Shown in pieces: positions 34,073-46,025 of a stretch of DNA of 64,000 bases (its first letter is position 1; the number at the start of each line of letters is the position of its first letter). The DNA is from Microbacterium sp. SCN 70-27 (GTDB lineage Bacteria; Actinomycetota; Actinomycetes; Actinomycetales; Microbacteriaceae). Location of the stretch: positions 50,876 through 114,875 of the forward strand of contig MEEK01000007.1 of assembly GCA_001724425.1 (NCBI GenBank). The letters run 5' to 3'. The translations under genes and the position numbers were made by a program. The notes below the pieces were generated by a model. That model saw nothing but the letters and a program-made list of their open reading frames with translations. It was not told the DNA's origin and did not search any database.

Positions 34073-34972
34073 ATGAGTTGGTGGGGGATTCGGCGCCGTC
34101 GCTCCCGCCCCGTGCGGTTCGTCTTCGCGCCGGCGTTCGCCGCGTCTGGGTCCACAGTGATGCGCGGACGGCAGCTCGCCGACATCGCGCTGAGCACCCG
34201 GCTCAGCGAGCGCGAGGTCACGTACACCGCCCTCAGCCTGGATCTTCGAGACTCCGACCTCTTCTTGACGAAGGGCGCGCTGAAGTCACTCGATGCGGTG
34301 GCACTCGAGCAGTTGCGCCACAGGGGGAACCGTCTGTTCGCGGACCCGGTCGATGAGGCACTGTCCGACGACCTGGCGAGCGCCGTGGACGGCGTCGTCG
34401 CAGCCTCGCGCACGGCCTTCGACGACTACCGGGCGCGATGGCCGCGCACGCCGATCGCGATCGTCGACCACCACGTCGACCCCCGCGTACTCGACATCAT
34501 GCGCACGCCGCGCGATTTCGATGAAGCCCGGTTCGGCTACTTCGGCGAGCAGATGAACACGATTCGATCCAAGCGCATCGCACGCGTCGTCGACTTCGTT
34601 CAGGTGTCGACCGCGGTCATCGACGACAGTTGGATCGCGCGGCTTCCGACCGTCAACGTCCACTACGGCATTCGACGATCGCGCGCGCTCGATCATCACA
34701 AACCGTTCCTGAAGGGCTTCACCGCAGCCGCATGCCACTCGCTCATCCTGATCCAGCACGACCAGGCCGAGGCGCGGCGGTGGCTGCCGCCGGATTACCC
34801 GTTCTGGCTGCGCTCCGACGTCACCGAGCCGGCGATCCTCGAATCCATCGACGCTATCCGCGCATCGTACGGAACCGCACAGTGGCGGGAGGGGCTTGAG
34901 GTGATGCGCGACATCGCCGACCGGACGTCGCCTGCGTCGATCGGGGCCCAGTTGGTCAGCCTGTTCGCCTGA
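34073..34972 (+). CDS. Unknown protein in the galactan locus
   Basis: This 299-residue soluble protein starts MSWWGIRRRRSRPVRFVFAP. No domain was recognised. It shows Rossmann-like alternation (VRFVFAPAFAASGSTVMRGRQLADIAL, TPIAIVDHHVD, LPTVNVHYGIRRS, CHSLILIQHDQAEARRWLP). That would fit a GT-B-like enzyme or a recipient of a glycan intermediate, but it is not enough to assign. It lies between the exporter and a DUF616 glycosyltransferase, and its 3' end overlaps the convergent DUF616 gene by 17 bases. Confidence 0.7.
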   Translation: MSWWGIRRRRSRPVRFVFAPAFAASGSTVMRGRQLADIALSTRLSEREVTYTALSLDLRDSDLFLTKGALKSLDAVALEQLRHRGNRLFADPVDEALSDDLASAVDGVVAASRTAFDDYRARWPRTPIAIVDHHVDPRVLDIMRTPRDFDEARFGYFGEQMNTIRSKRIARVVDFVQVSTAVIDDSWIARLPTVNVHYGIRRSRALDHHKPFLKGFTAAACHSLILIQHDQAEARRWLPPDYPFWLRSDVTEPAILESIDAIRASYGTAQWREGLEVMRDIADRTSPASIGAQLVSLFA

Positions 34973-35960
34973 CCCTCCGCGCCAGCGCGCCGCGCAGGTT
35001 GCTCATCGCGCCGCGCACACTTCCGCCAGCGGCGACGGCTCGCGCGAGCTCCTCGGCTCGCCGCTCGCTTGCGGCCAGGCGACGCTCGGCGTCTTCGGCC
35101 AGCGCCGAGGACTCCCCCGTGGTTGCCCGCAGCGCGTCGGCTTCGGCGGCGGCCGCTTCTCGAGACGCCACCGCGTTCGCGGCCTCGACCTCCAGTTCCG
35201 CGACGCGGTTTTCGAGTTCCGCCGTGCGCCGACGTGCACGACGCAGTTCGACGGCAAGAGGACCACTGGGGTGTGCGTCGGCTTTGCCGATCGCGATCCG
35301 GCGCTGCGTGATGACAGGCCATTCTTGGTACTCGGAGGAGAAGTTGTCGGCCTCGATGGAGCGGAATCGCACACCGCCGTGCAGGAGGGCCAGCATCAGC
35401 GAGAGCTGATCGCGTCGCGAGTACCGCAGGACGTGATCGAACCAGAGCCGCATCGCGGCCGCAACCGCCGGCGTGCGCCGCCGCACGAGCATCCCGCCCC
35501 AGTGCGGTTGAGCCTCGAGCACCTCCGGGTATGTCAGGGCATAGTCCACCAGCTGTTCGTAGACGCGGGCCCGATCGTCGTAGTTCAAACGCACCACCTC
35601 GTCGAACTCATCGACGACCTTCTCGCGAAACGAATGCGTCGCGAGCGCCATGTCGACGTCGTCCGTGAGCCAGGCCGCGATGATCTCCTCGGGCCTCTGC
35701 CGCAGACGGACGGATGCATCGATGCACAAAGTCGCATCGAACTCCTCGAGTCGCTCGTGCCCGAGGATCTTCAACACTCTCGAGCTGCGATGCAGGTCCT
35801 GGGGAAATCGAGGCTCCACGTGCACGATCTCCCACGTGTCGCTGGTGAGCGTCGCGTCGTCCGTGAAACACAGGAAGGAGGACTCACTGTCCGCGGCGAC
35901 GTCTTGATCGAGCAATGCGTCGTACCCACCCAGCAGCACCGTGTACACACACGTCTTCAT
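34956..35960 (-). CDS. DUF616 (TOD1/MUCI70-like) glycosyltransferase with C-terminal coiled coil
   Basis: This 334-residue protein has an N-terminal DUF616/glycosyltransferase-like domain (about 1-235). Visible features are VYTVLLGGYDALLDQ, FLCFTDDATLTSDTWEIVHVEP, a DASVRL acidic motif standing in for DxD, and HWGGMLVRRRTP. A long Ala/Glu/Arg coiled coil (about 250-320) and a short basic tail follow. DUF616 relates to nucleotide-diphospho-sugar transferases. The donor is unknown. The coiled coil may mediate oligomerisation or docking to the exporter. ATG 35960 is the start. Confidence 0.75.
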   Translation of the reverse strand: MKTCVYTVLLGGYDALLDQDVAADSESSFLCFTDDATLTSDTWEIVHVEPRFPQDLHRSSRVLKILGHERLEEFDATLCIDASVRLRQRPEEIIAAWLTDDVDMALATHSFREKVVDEFDEVVRLNYDDRARVYEQLVDYALTYPEVLEAQPHWGGMLVRRRTPAVAAAMRLWFDHVLRYSRRDQLSLMLALLHGGVRFRSIEADNFSSEYQEWPVITQRRIAIGKADAHPSGPLAVELRRARRRTAELENRVAELEVEAANAVASREAAAAEADALRATTGESSALAEDAERRLAASERRAEELARAVAAGGSVRGAMSNLRGALARRVRRTG

Positions 35961-36065
35961 TGGTAGCCCTTTCGCTGCGCGGTCGGGACCCGCGAAACCT
36001 GCATGAAACACTAGCCAACATCGCGCGAGAACGACGACCGAACCGGAGCGCCCCGGCGCGGCGAG

Positions 36066-36071
36066 TAGGCT
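36066..36071 (+). promoter_or_regulatory. TAGGCT -10 box before the epimerase gene
   Basis: TAGGCT lies 20 bases before ATG 36092, with GCGAGG as the ribosome binding site between them, so this transcript has a short leader. Confidence 0.4.
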
Positions 36072-36091
36072 GGGTGGGAAAGCGAGGTGCA

Positions 36092-37069
36092 ATGAAAGCG
36101 CTGATCACCGGGGCCGCAGGCTTCATCGGGAGCACTCTGGCGGAGCGCCTCATCCGGGACGGCGTCGAGGTTGTCGGTATCGACAGTCTCACCGACTATT
36201 ACGATCCCAGACTCAAGCGGCGCAACATCGCGGGCCTGCACGGGAGGGCGGAGATCATCGAGGCGGATCTCAACGAGGTCGACCTCGCCGCACTCCTCTC
36301 CGACACCGACGTCGTCTTCCACCTCGCAGGTCAGCCCGGAGTACGGAAGTCCTGGGGGCGCGACTTCGACACGTACGTAGCCGAGAACATCCAGGCGACG
36401 CAGCGCCTTCTCGAAGCCGCACATCTCGCACCGTCGCGACCGCGCATCGTCTTCGCGTCGTCGTCGTCGGTGTACGGCGATGCCGAGAGCTTCCCCACGG
36501 ACGAAACCGCCACGCCGCGACCGCGCAGCCCCTACGGGGTGACCAAGCTCGCGGCGGAGCACCTGTGCCGCCTGTACTCGGCGAACCATGGTCTTGAGAC
36601 CGTGTCGCTGCGATTCTTCACCGTGTACGGTCCTCGACAGCGCCCCGATATGGCCTTCACCCGATTCCTGCGCGCCGCGGACCAGGGCGAGCCGCTGACG
36701 ATCTACGGTTCAGGAGAGCAGGTGCGGGACTTCACCTTCGTGGGCGACATCGTCGACGCGGTCGCGCGAGCGGCCACTGCCGATGTCCCTCCCGGGACCG
36801 TGCTGAACATCTCTGGCGGGGGAAGCCATTCGGTCAACGATGTCCTCAACGTGATCGCGGACCTCGTAGGCGGGCCCCTCGACGTCATCAGGACTGCCGT
36901 CGCGCTCGGCGACGTCTCGCGTACGGGCGCCGACATCAGCGCCGCGCGCGAGCTGTTGGCGTGGGCACCCGCGACGGGGCTGGAGCAGGGGCTGCGCGCG
37001 CAGCTCGAGTGGGTCCGCGACGAGGCGCGATCGTCCACTCAGGCGGTCTCGACCGACGCCTCCGTGTAG
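36092..37069 (+). CDS. NAD-dependent nucleotide-sugar epimerase/dehydratase
   Basis: This 325-residue short-chain dehydrogenase of the extended type has GAAGFIGS nucleotide-binding (7-14) and GIDSLTDYYDPRLK, which is typical of UDP-glucuronate or UDP-glucose 4-epimerases. The catalytic triad SSSSVYG and SPYGVTKLAAE (Y-x3-K) is present, as is RFFTVYGPRQRPDMAF. The substrate motif most resembles UDP-glucuronic acid 4-epimerases or UDP-galactose epimerases. The latter would supply UDP-galactose for Glf. The exact substrate is unproven. Its end overlaps the convergent Wzt gene by 31 bases. Confidence 0.85.
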   Translation: MKALITGAAGFIGSTLAERLIRDGVEVVGIDSLTDYYDPRLKRRNIAGLHGRAEIIEADLNEVDLAALLSDTDVVFHLAGQPGVRKSWGRDFDTYVAENIQATQRLLEAAHLAPSRPRIVFASSSSVYGDAESFPTDETATPRPRSPYGVTKLAAEHLCRLYSANHGLETVSLRFFTVYGPRQRPDMAFTRFLRAADQGEPLTIYGSGEQVRDFTFVGDIVDAVARAATADVPPGTVLNISGGGSHSVNDVLNVIADLVGGPLDVIRTAVALGDVSRTGADISAARELLAWAPATGLEQGLRAQLEWVRDEARSSTQAVSTDASV

Positions 37070-38271
37070 ACCGTTCCGGTCTGGCGGAACTCGACCGGCA
37101 CGGAGAACATCGCGCCCTGCCATTTCACATCCCACGCCGCACGGTTCTCATCGGAGATCTCCGCGTTGACGAAGTACTGTCCGCCCGCGAGTGCGACGCG
37201 AGGAAGTCGATAGGTGATCGTCGAGCGGCCTGCCGCTGTCGGTCCGTGCGTGGTGCCGAGGCGCTTGGTGCCCGTTCCGAAGACCTGCTGCCCGGACGGT
37301 GTGTCGATGCTGACGCTGGAGTTCCACACGTCGACGGCATATGGATGGTCCACCTCGATGACGACCTGGATGTCATCACCCGGGTTGACCGTCCCACTGG
37401 AGGCGTCGGTCCCGTCCCGCAACTGGACGGAGACGATGGACGCCACCGAGACACGCGGCGCTTCTTCCTCCGCGACCACCGCCTCGGCAACCTTGCGGCG
37501 CTTGCCCTCGAGGATCTCGCGGTGAATCTTCGTCGCCTCCGCAGCCGAGCCGATGAACGCGACTTCACCGTTTTTGAGCACCACGCCCTCGTCGCAGATC
37601 TCCATCACCTGCGAGGCCGAGTGCGACACGAGGATGATCGTTCGTCCCTCGCGCTGGAACTCATGGATCTTGTCCATGCATTTGCGCTGGAAGGCCTCGT
37701 CGCCCACCGCAAGGACCTCGTCCACCAGGAGCAGGTCGGGATCGGTGTGCACGGCGACCGCGAAGGCAAGGCGGACGTACATTCCGGACGAGTAGAACTT
37801 CACCTGCGTGTCGATGAAGTCGCCGATCTCGGAGAAGGCGAGGATCTCATCGAACACCGCATCGGTCTGCTCCCTGGACAGCCCCAGGATCGCCGCGTTC
37901 AGATAGACGTTGTCCCGTCCGGACAGGTCGGGGTGAAAGCCCGCGCCGAGCTCCAACAGCGCGGCCATGCGCCCTCGTCGCCGGACCGTCCCCTTCGTCG
38001 GGTCGATGATGCCGCCGATGATCTTGAGCAGCGTGCTCTTGCCCGAACCGTTGGTGCCCATCAATCCGATGGTGGATCCGGCGCGGATCGAGAACGACAC
38101 GTCATTGAGGGCGTCGAAGGTCTCGGCGTGCGAGCGACCCTGCCGACCGAGGGTGACGATGCGCTCCTTCAGCGAGTTGTCCTTACGGAGCGTGAATCGC
38201 TTCGACACCTTGTCGATCACGACGACTTCGGGCGTATCGGCCGCATCCGCGAACAACGTGGAATCGATCAT
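37039..38271 (-). CDS. wzt: ABC exporter ATPase with C-terminal Wzt glycan-binding domain
   Basis: This 410-residue long Wzt-type ATPase has Walker A GTNGSGKST, signature YSSGMYVRLAFAVAV, Walker B LLLVDEVLAVGD and SHSASQ switch His in the N-terminal 260 residues. A linker (about 265-285) and a C-terminal beta-sandwich (about 290-410, with VIEVDHPYAVDVWNSSVSIDTPSGQQVFG) follow, like the O9a Wzt domain that recognises the polysaccharide end. It differs from the short ATPase at 32466. ATG 38271 overlaps the permease stop (TGATG). Confidence 0.92.
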   Translation of the reverse strand: MIDSTLFADAADTPEVVVIDKVSKRFTLRKDNSLKERIVTLGRQGRSHAETFDALNDVSFSIRAGSTIGLMGTNGSGKSTLLKIIGGIIDPTKGTVRRRGRMAALLELGAGFHPDLSGRDNVYLNAAILGLSREQTDAVFDEILAFSEIGDFIDTQVKFYSSGMYVRLAFAVAVHTDPDLLLVDEVLAVGDEAFQRKCMDKIHEFQREGRTIILVSHSASQVMEICDEGVVLKNGEVAFIGSAAEATKIHREILEGKRRKVAEAVVAEEEAPRVSVASIVSVQLRDGTDASSGTVNPGDDIQVVIEVDHPYAVDVWNSSVSIDTPSGQQVFGTGTKRLGTTHGPTAAGRSTITYRLPRVALAGGQYFVNAEISDENRAAWDVKWQGAMFSVPVEFRQTGTVYTEASVETA

Positions 38272-39185
38272 CACAGCTCCTGCGCGAAGTTTCCCTGCAG
38301 GCGGGCGAACACCCGCTGGCAGATCCAGAACAGTGTGACACCGATGACGAAGGCGATCGCCATCCGCACGGCCATCCCGGCGGGATAGTCCTCCGGACCG
38401 CCGGCCATCCAGAACGCCCGGTGGAACCCGAGTACGGCGAGCGTCAGCGGGTTGCTCGTGTACACCTCGAGAAGCCACCCCGGAAGGTTGAATCGCGCGA
38501 TGACGTCCTGAACCATCCCCCATCCGTAGACGATCGGCGATGCCCACATGGCCAGCATGAGAACGATCCCGGTGAGGTATTGCACATCTCTCAGATACAC
38601 GTTGAGCGCCGCGAAGAGGATGCCGAAGGCCCCGGCGTAAACCACCACGAGCAGGATCGACGGGATGGCGTAGATCAGGTTGACGCTCAACGGCGGCGAT
38701 CCCACGATGAAGCACGCGACGATGAGGACGAGAAGCTGGACGCTGAAGGTGAACAGGGCCGATCCGACCGACGCCAGCGGGAACACTTCGCGCGGGACGT
38801 AGACCTTCTTGACGAGGCCGGAGTTGGCGACGATCGAACCGGTCGAACCGGAAAGGATCTCGGAGAACAGTCCGTAGATCGTCAGACCCGAGAACACGTA
38901 GATCGCGAACTCATCGAGGCCCTTCGCAGCGCCGAGGATCTGCCCCATCACGAGGTAATACACGAGCAGCTGGACGATGGGGTTGATCAGCGTCCACAGC
39001 ATGCCCAGGACGCTGTCCTTGTAGCGCGCCTTGATATCACGCCGCACGAGGAGCCCGAGCAGCTCGCGGTGCGCGAACACGGCGCGCAACGATCCCCACG
39101 TGCCGCGGAGGCCGACCGAGCCGCCCGACGAGATCATGGGCTCTGACGCGAGGCGCTCGAAACGTCGGACCGCAGAGTCACTCAC
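38271..39185 (-). CDS. wzm: ABC polysaccharide exporter permease (Wzm)
   Basis: This 304-residue ABC-2-type permease has six predicted spans and hallmark IKARYKDSVLGMLWTLINPIVQLLVYYLVMG, and later LRDVQYLTGIVLMLAMWASPIVYGWGMVQ. It is paired with the long Wzt ATPase. The start is GTG 39185. A TATAGT box lies about 39 bases upstream. This is the second exporter of the locus and may carry a different glycan from the galactofuran exporter. Confidence 0.92.
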   Translation of the reverse strand: MSDSAVRRFERLASEPMISSGGSVGLRGTWGSLRAVFAHRELLGLLVRRDIKARYKDSVLGMLWTLINPIVQLLVYYLVMGQILGAAKGLDEFAIYVFSGLTIYGLFSEILSGSTGSIVANSGLVKKVYVPREVFPLASVGSALFTFSVQLLVLIVACFIVGSPPLSVNLIYAIPSILLVVVYAGAFGILFAALNVYLRDVQYLTGIVLMLAMWASPIVYGWGMVQDVIARFNLPGWLLEVYTSNPLTLAVLGFHRAFWMAGGPEDYPAGMAVRMAIAFVIGVTLFWICQRVFARLQGNFAQEL

Positions 39186-39223
39186 GGGATGCCACGCCTT
39201 TCACCTCACGACACGAACGTGCC

Positions 39224-39229
39224 ACTATA
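39224..39229 (-). promoter_or_regulatory. TATAGT -10 box of the wzm-wzt pair
   Basis: On the minus strand TATAGT lies 38 bases before GTG 39185. No clear -35 box is visible. Confidence 0.45.
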
Positions 39230-39277
39230 CCGACCGCATTCCGGGAGACGACTGACCGCCCGGCGTTGACCTTGTAC

Positions 39278-42475
<3,198 letters not shown>

Positions 42476-42477
42476 CC

Positions 42478-43728
42478 ATGGCCGAATCCATGCGCATCGC
42501 GGTCGCCTACGACTGTCTCTTCCCGTACACGACCGGCGGCGGGGAGCGCCTGTACCGCGCGTACGCACGGCGATTCGCGACGCGTGGGCTGTCGGTGGAT
42601 TACCTGACGCCGACGCAGTGGCACGGCGATGAGCCTCCGGAGCGCGAGCCCTTCACCGTCGTGCCCGTCACTGGCCGGCTCGACCTGTACGACGCGGGCG
42701 GCGTTCGCCGCACCTCCGCGGCTCTGCGGTACGCCTGGGCGCTGTTCCGCGCGTTGCGTCAGCGGCGGCGCACCTACCGTGCCGTCGTCGTCAGCGGGCT
42801 GCCCGTGCTCAACGTGTTCGCCGCCCGGGCGGCGCTCGTCGGCTCGGGAACCAAGATCGTCGTCGACTACCTCGAAGTCTGGCGGCGTCGGCAGTGGCTC
42901 GAGTACGCCGGTCGACTCACCGGCACCATCGCCTGGACCCTGCAACGCTTGGCAATCGCGGCGACGCCGCTCGCCACGGCTCACTCCGCCCTGACCGCGC
43001 GGGCCCTGCGAGCAGAGCGTTACCGCGGGCGCATCCTTCTCAGCCCTGGCCTCATCGATTCGGATGCCGGATCCGCCCCAGAGCCCACGCCCGCCGCCGA
43101 CCCGCCTTATGCGCTGTACGCGGGGCGCCACATCCCGGACAAGCGAGTCGAGACCTTGCCGGCGGCGGTGGCCGCTGCGCGGGCCCGCGGGCTCGACCTG
43201 GACCTCGTCATCCTCGGATCCGGTCCGAGTTCCGCGGACGTGTCCGCGGCCGTCGATGCGGCCGGTGCAGGCGCATGGACTCGCCGCCCCGGCTTCGTCT
43301 CCGACGCGGAGCTCGTCGCGCTCATGGGCGGAGCGACGGTGTTGCTGAACCCGTCGCGTCGCGAGGGGTACGGCCTCGTCGTCGTGGAGGCCGCTGCGCA
43401 CGGTACACCGACGGTCCTGATCGCGGACGACGGGAACGCCGCCACCGAGCTGATCGCGCCGGGTGTCAATGGTTTCGTCGCGGTCACTGCGGCCCCCGAG
43501 GACCAAGCCGACGCGATCGTACGGGCCGTCGAGGGTGGCGCGGACCTGCGCCACTCAACGCGCGCCTGGTACGCGGATGCCGTGCAGACGCGTACGGTCG
43601 AACGGACCGCTGATGCGATCCTCCAGGCCCTCATCGGCATGACACCGCCCGCGGACCTCTCGTCTTCCCGTCACACGACCACCGATTCCGAGCCACACCC
43701 GAAGGACCCCCGTGAACCAGCCGCATGA
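42478..43728 (+). CDS. Family-4 glycosyltransferase (GT-B)
   Basis: This 416-residue GT4 enzyme has an N-terminal acceptor lobe with YTTGGGERLYRAYARRFATRG and a C-terminal donor lobe with YAGRHIPDKRVETLPAA, NPSRREGYGLVVVEAAAHGTPTVLI (E-x7-E) and VNGFV. The start is ATG 42478, two bases after the upstream stop. The last 30 residues are Pro/Ser/Thr-rich and polar, and the frame overlaps the next gene by 17 bases. It is part of the 40.5-47.3 kb operon. Confidence 0.88.
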   Translation: MAESMRIAVAYDCLFPYTTGGGERLYRAYARRFATRGLSVDYLTPTQWHGDEPPEREPFTVVPVTGRLDLYDAGGVRRTSAALRYAWALFRALRQRRRTYRAVVVSGLPVLNVFAARAALVGSGTKIVVDYLEVWRRRQWLEYAGRLTGTIAWTLQRLAIAATPLATAHSALTARALRAERYRGRILLSPGLIDSDAGSAPEPTPAADPPYALYAGRHIPDKRVETLPAAVAAARARGLDLDLVILGSGPSSADVSAAVDAAGAGAWTRRPGFVSDAELVALMGGATVLLNPSRREGYGLVVVEAAAHGTPTVLIADDGNAATELIAPGVNGFVAVTAAPEDQADAIVRAVEGGADLRHSTRAWYADAVQTRTVERTADAILQALIGMTPPADLSSSRHTTTDSEPHPKDPREPAA

Positions 43729-44902
43729 TCTCGAACTGACGATCCTCATGCCCTGCCTCAACGAGGCCGAGACTCTCGCCGTCTGCATTGAGAAGGCGCA
43801 GGGCTTCCTGCGAACGAGCGGCATCGCCGGGGAGGTACTGATCTCGGACAACGGCTCGACCGACGGCTCGCAGGAGATCGCCGCCCGCCTCGGCGCCCGG
43901 GTCGTGGCGGCGCCGCGACGCGGCTACGGTGCCGCCCTCATCAACGGCATCGAGCACGCCCGTGGCCGGTACATCATCATGGGCGATGCGGACGACAGCT
44001 ACGACTTCGTCAACCTGCAGCCGTTCGTGGACCGGCTGCGCACGGGTGCCGATCTCGTCATGGGCAATCGCTTCCAGGGCGGCATCGCTCCGGGCGCCAT
44101 GCCTCCGCTGCACCGGTATCTGGGCAACCCCGTGCTCTCGGGCATCGGGCAACTGTTCTTCAAGCCGAACATCGGCGATTTCCACTGCGGCCTGCGTGGG
44201 TTCAACGTCGATCGGATCCGCGCTCTCGACCTTCAGACGACAGGGATGGAGTTCGCCTCCGAGATGGTCGTCAAGGCCTCTCTGGCGCGGTACCGCATCG
44301 AAGAGGTGCCGACGACGTTGAAGAAGGATGGACGTTCCCGTCCCCCGCACCTGCGCAGCTGGCACGACGGCTGGCGGCACCTGCGGTTCCTCCTGTTGTT
44401 CGCGCCGCGATGGCTGTTCGTCTACCCAGGGCTCGTCGCCTTCGTGCTCGGCGCCGTCCTGGTGACCGTGCTCGCCTTCGGTGGGATCCGCATCGGAGCC
44501 ATCGGCCTCGACGTGACCACGATGGTGTACGCGGGCGCTCTGTGCGTGATCGGGTATCAGTCGCTGCTCTTCTTCTGGCTCACGAAGCTTTACGCGACGC
44601 AAGAGGGATTCCTCCCCTCCAGCGAACGATATAAGGCGATCGTCGCCAAGTGGAGCGCCGAACGCGGCCTGCTCGCCGGGCTCGCACTGTTCCTGCTCGG
44701 CATCGCCATCGCGGTCGTTCAGGTGGTCCGCTGGGGCAGCGTCGACTTCGGGCAGCAGGATGCCGCCGAGGTGGTGCGCGTCGCCATCCCGAGCGCGCTC
44801 GCGATGATCCTCGGATTCCAGACGATCTTCATGAGCTTCTTCTCGGGCGTCCTGACGATTCCACGCCGCGAGACGAAGACCGAAGCCGTCGTCGAGAGCT
44901 GA
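43712..44902 (+). CDS. Polyprenyl-phosphate glycosyltransferase (GT2, DPM/GtrB-like)
   Basis: This 396-residue GT2 enzyme has the cytoplasmic catalytic domain at about 1-230 (ILMPCLNEAETL, SDNGSTDGS, GDADDSYDF metal site, CGLRGFNVDRI). Four C-terminal membrane helices (about 225-385) follow. Proteins of this type load a sugar onto polyprenyl phosphate for use by GT-C enzymes outside, which fits the DUF6541 protein and GtrA nearby. The start is GTG 43712, overlapping the preceding gene. Confidence 0.88.
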   Translation: MNQPHDLELTILMPCLNEAETLAVCIEKAQGFLRTSGIAGEVLISDNGSTDGSQEIAARLGARVVAAPRRGYGAALINGIEHARGRYIIMGDADDSYDFVNLQPFVDRLRTGADLVMGNRFQGGIAPGAMPPLHRYLGNPVLSGIGQLFFKPNIGDFHCGLRGFNVDRIRALDLQTTGMEFASEMVVKASLARYRIEEVPTTLKKDGRSRPPHLRSWHDGWRHLRFLLLFAPRWLFVYPGLVAFVLGAVLVTVLAFGGIRIGAIGLDVTTMVYAGALCVIGYQSLLFFWLTKLYATQEGFLPSSERYKAIVAKWSAERGLLAGLALFLLGIAIAVVQVVRWGSVDFGQQDAAEVVRVAIPSALAMILGFQTIFMSFFSGVLTIPRRETKTEAVVES

Positions 44903-44906
44903 CCCG

Positions 44907-46025
44907 GTGACGCAGCGCATCCTGGTCGACCTGCTCGGGTTCAGCGGCGGGCGCGGAGGCACGGAGACCTATGCGCGCGAGATCTGCCGCCGCCTCCCGG
45001 ACGCACTGCCCGATGCAGCGTTCCTCGCGCTGACGGGGCGCGCGGGTGCCGAGGCGGTACGCGCCTTCTTCCCCGGTGCGGTCCGCGTGGTCAGCGGCGT
45101 CGGCGCGGGACGGGTGTCGTGGGCGGCCGGCGAAGTGTTCACGGTCAACGCGCTCGCCCGTCGCTTCGGCGCCGACCTGGTGTGGACTCCCGCCAATTTC
45201 GGGCCCGTCTTCCGCGGGGTGCCGCGGGTGTCGACGATGCACGACGTCATCTACCACCACGCCGTCTCGCACGGGGGGCTGCAGGTGTCCGCCCGGGTAT
45301 CGGCTGCGCTCATGACCCGAACGGCGCGCACGGCCGATGCCGTCATCACGGGCTCCGCTTCGGCGGCGCGCGAACTCGAAGAGTTTATGCGCGTCCCCGC
45401 ATCGGCCGTTCACGTGGTACCCCACGGCACCCAGGACCCTCGCCGCGTGACGCAGCCGTGGGAGCATGTCACTCCCCTCGGAATCGTCGAAGGGCGCCCG
45501 ATCGTCCTCAGCACCGGCAACCGACTGCCGCACAAGAACTTCAGTGGCCTGCTCGCCGCCGTCGCGACCATTCCGCCCGCTCAGCGGCCCTTGACGGTCG
45601 TCACCGGAGGCGGCCACGACGACCCGCTGCGGCGAGACATCGACCGTTGGGGCCTGGAGCGGGATGTCGTGCTGCCGGGCTGGGTGAGCGCGGAACAGTT
45701 GGAATCGTTGTACTCGGTGGCCGCGCTCTACGTCTGCCCGTCGCTGTCCGAGGGCTTCGGGCTGCCCGTCATCGACGCGATGCGTCGCGGCCTGTGCGTC
45801 CTCGCGCACGACGTTGCGGTGCTCCGCGAGGTCGGCGGAGACGCCGCACGGTACGCCGACGCCACGGATGCCGTCGGCTTCGGCCAGGCCATCCTGTCCA
45901 GCCTCATCGACGCCGATCCGGCACGCGCGGAGGCGGGTCGCGTCTGGTCGCAACGGTTCACCTGGGAGGGCTCCGCCGCGCGCACGGCCGAGGTCTTCAC
46001 CGCCGTGCTCGACCGCCGTGGTTGA
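44907..46025 (+). CDS. Family-4 glycosyltransferase (GT-B)
   Basis: This 372-residue GT4 enzyme of the mannosyl/rhamnosyltransferase kind has RGGTETYAREICRRLPD acceptor-lobe start, HDVIYHH, STGNRLPHKNFSGLLAAVA donor-site start and PSLSEGFGLPVIDAMRRGLCVLA (E-x7-E-like). The start is GTG 44907, four bases after the previous stop. The sugar is not predictable from sequence. Confidence 0.88.
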   Translation: MTQRILVDLLGFSGGRGGTETYAREICRRLPDALPDAAFLALTGRAGAEAVRAFFPGAVRVVSGVGAGRVSWAAGEVFTVNALARRFGADLVWTPANFGPVFRGVPRVSTMHDVIYHHAVSHGGLQVSARVSAALMTRTARTADAVITGSASAARELEEFMRVPASAVHVVPHGTQDPRRVTQPWEHVTPLGIVEGRPIVLSTGNRLPHKNFSGLLAAVATIPPAQRPLTVVTGGGHDDPLRRDIDRWGLERDVVLPGWVSAEQLESLYSVAALYVCPSLSEGFGLPVIDAMRRGLCVLAHDVAVLREVGGDAARYADATDAVGFGQAILSSLIDADPARAEAGRVWSQRFTWEGSAARTAEVFTAVLDRRG

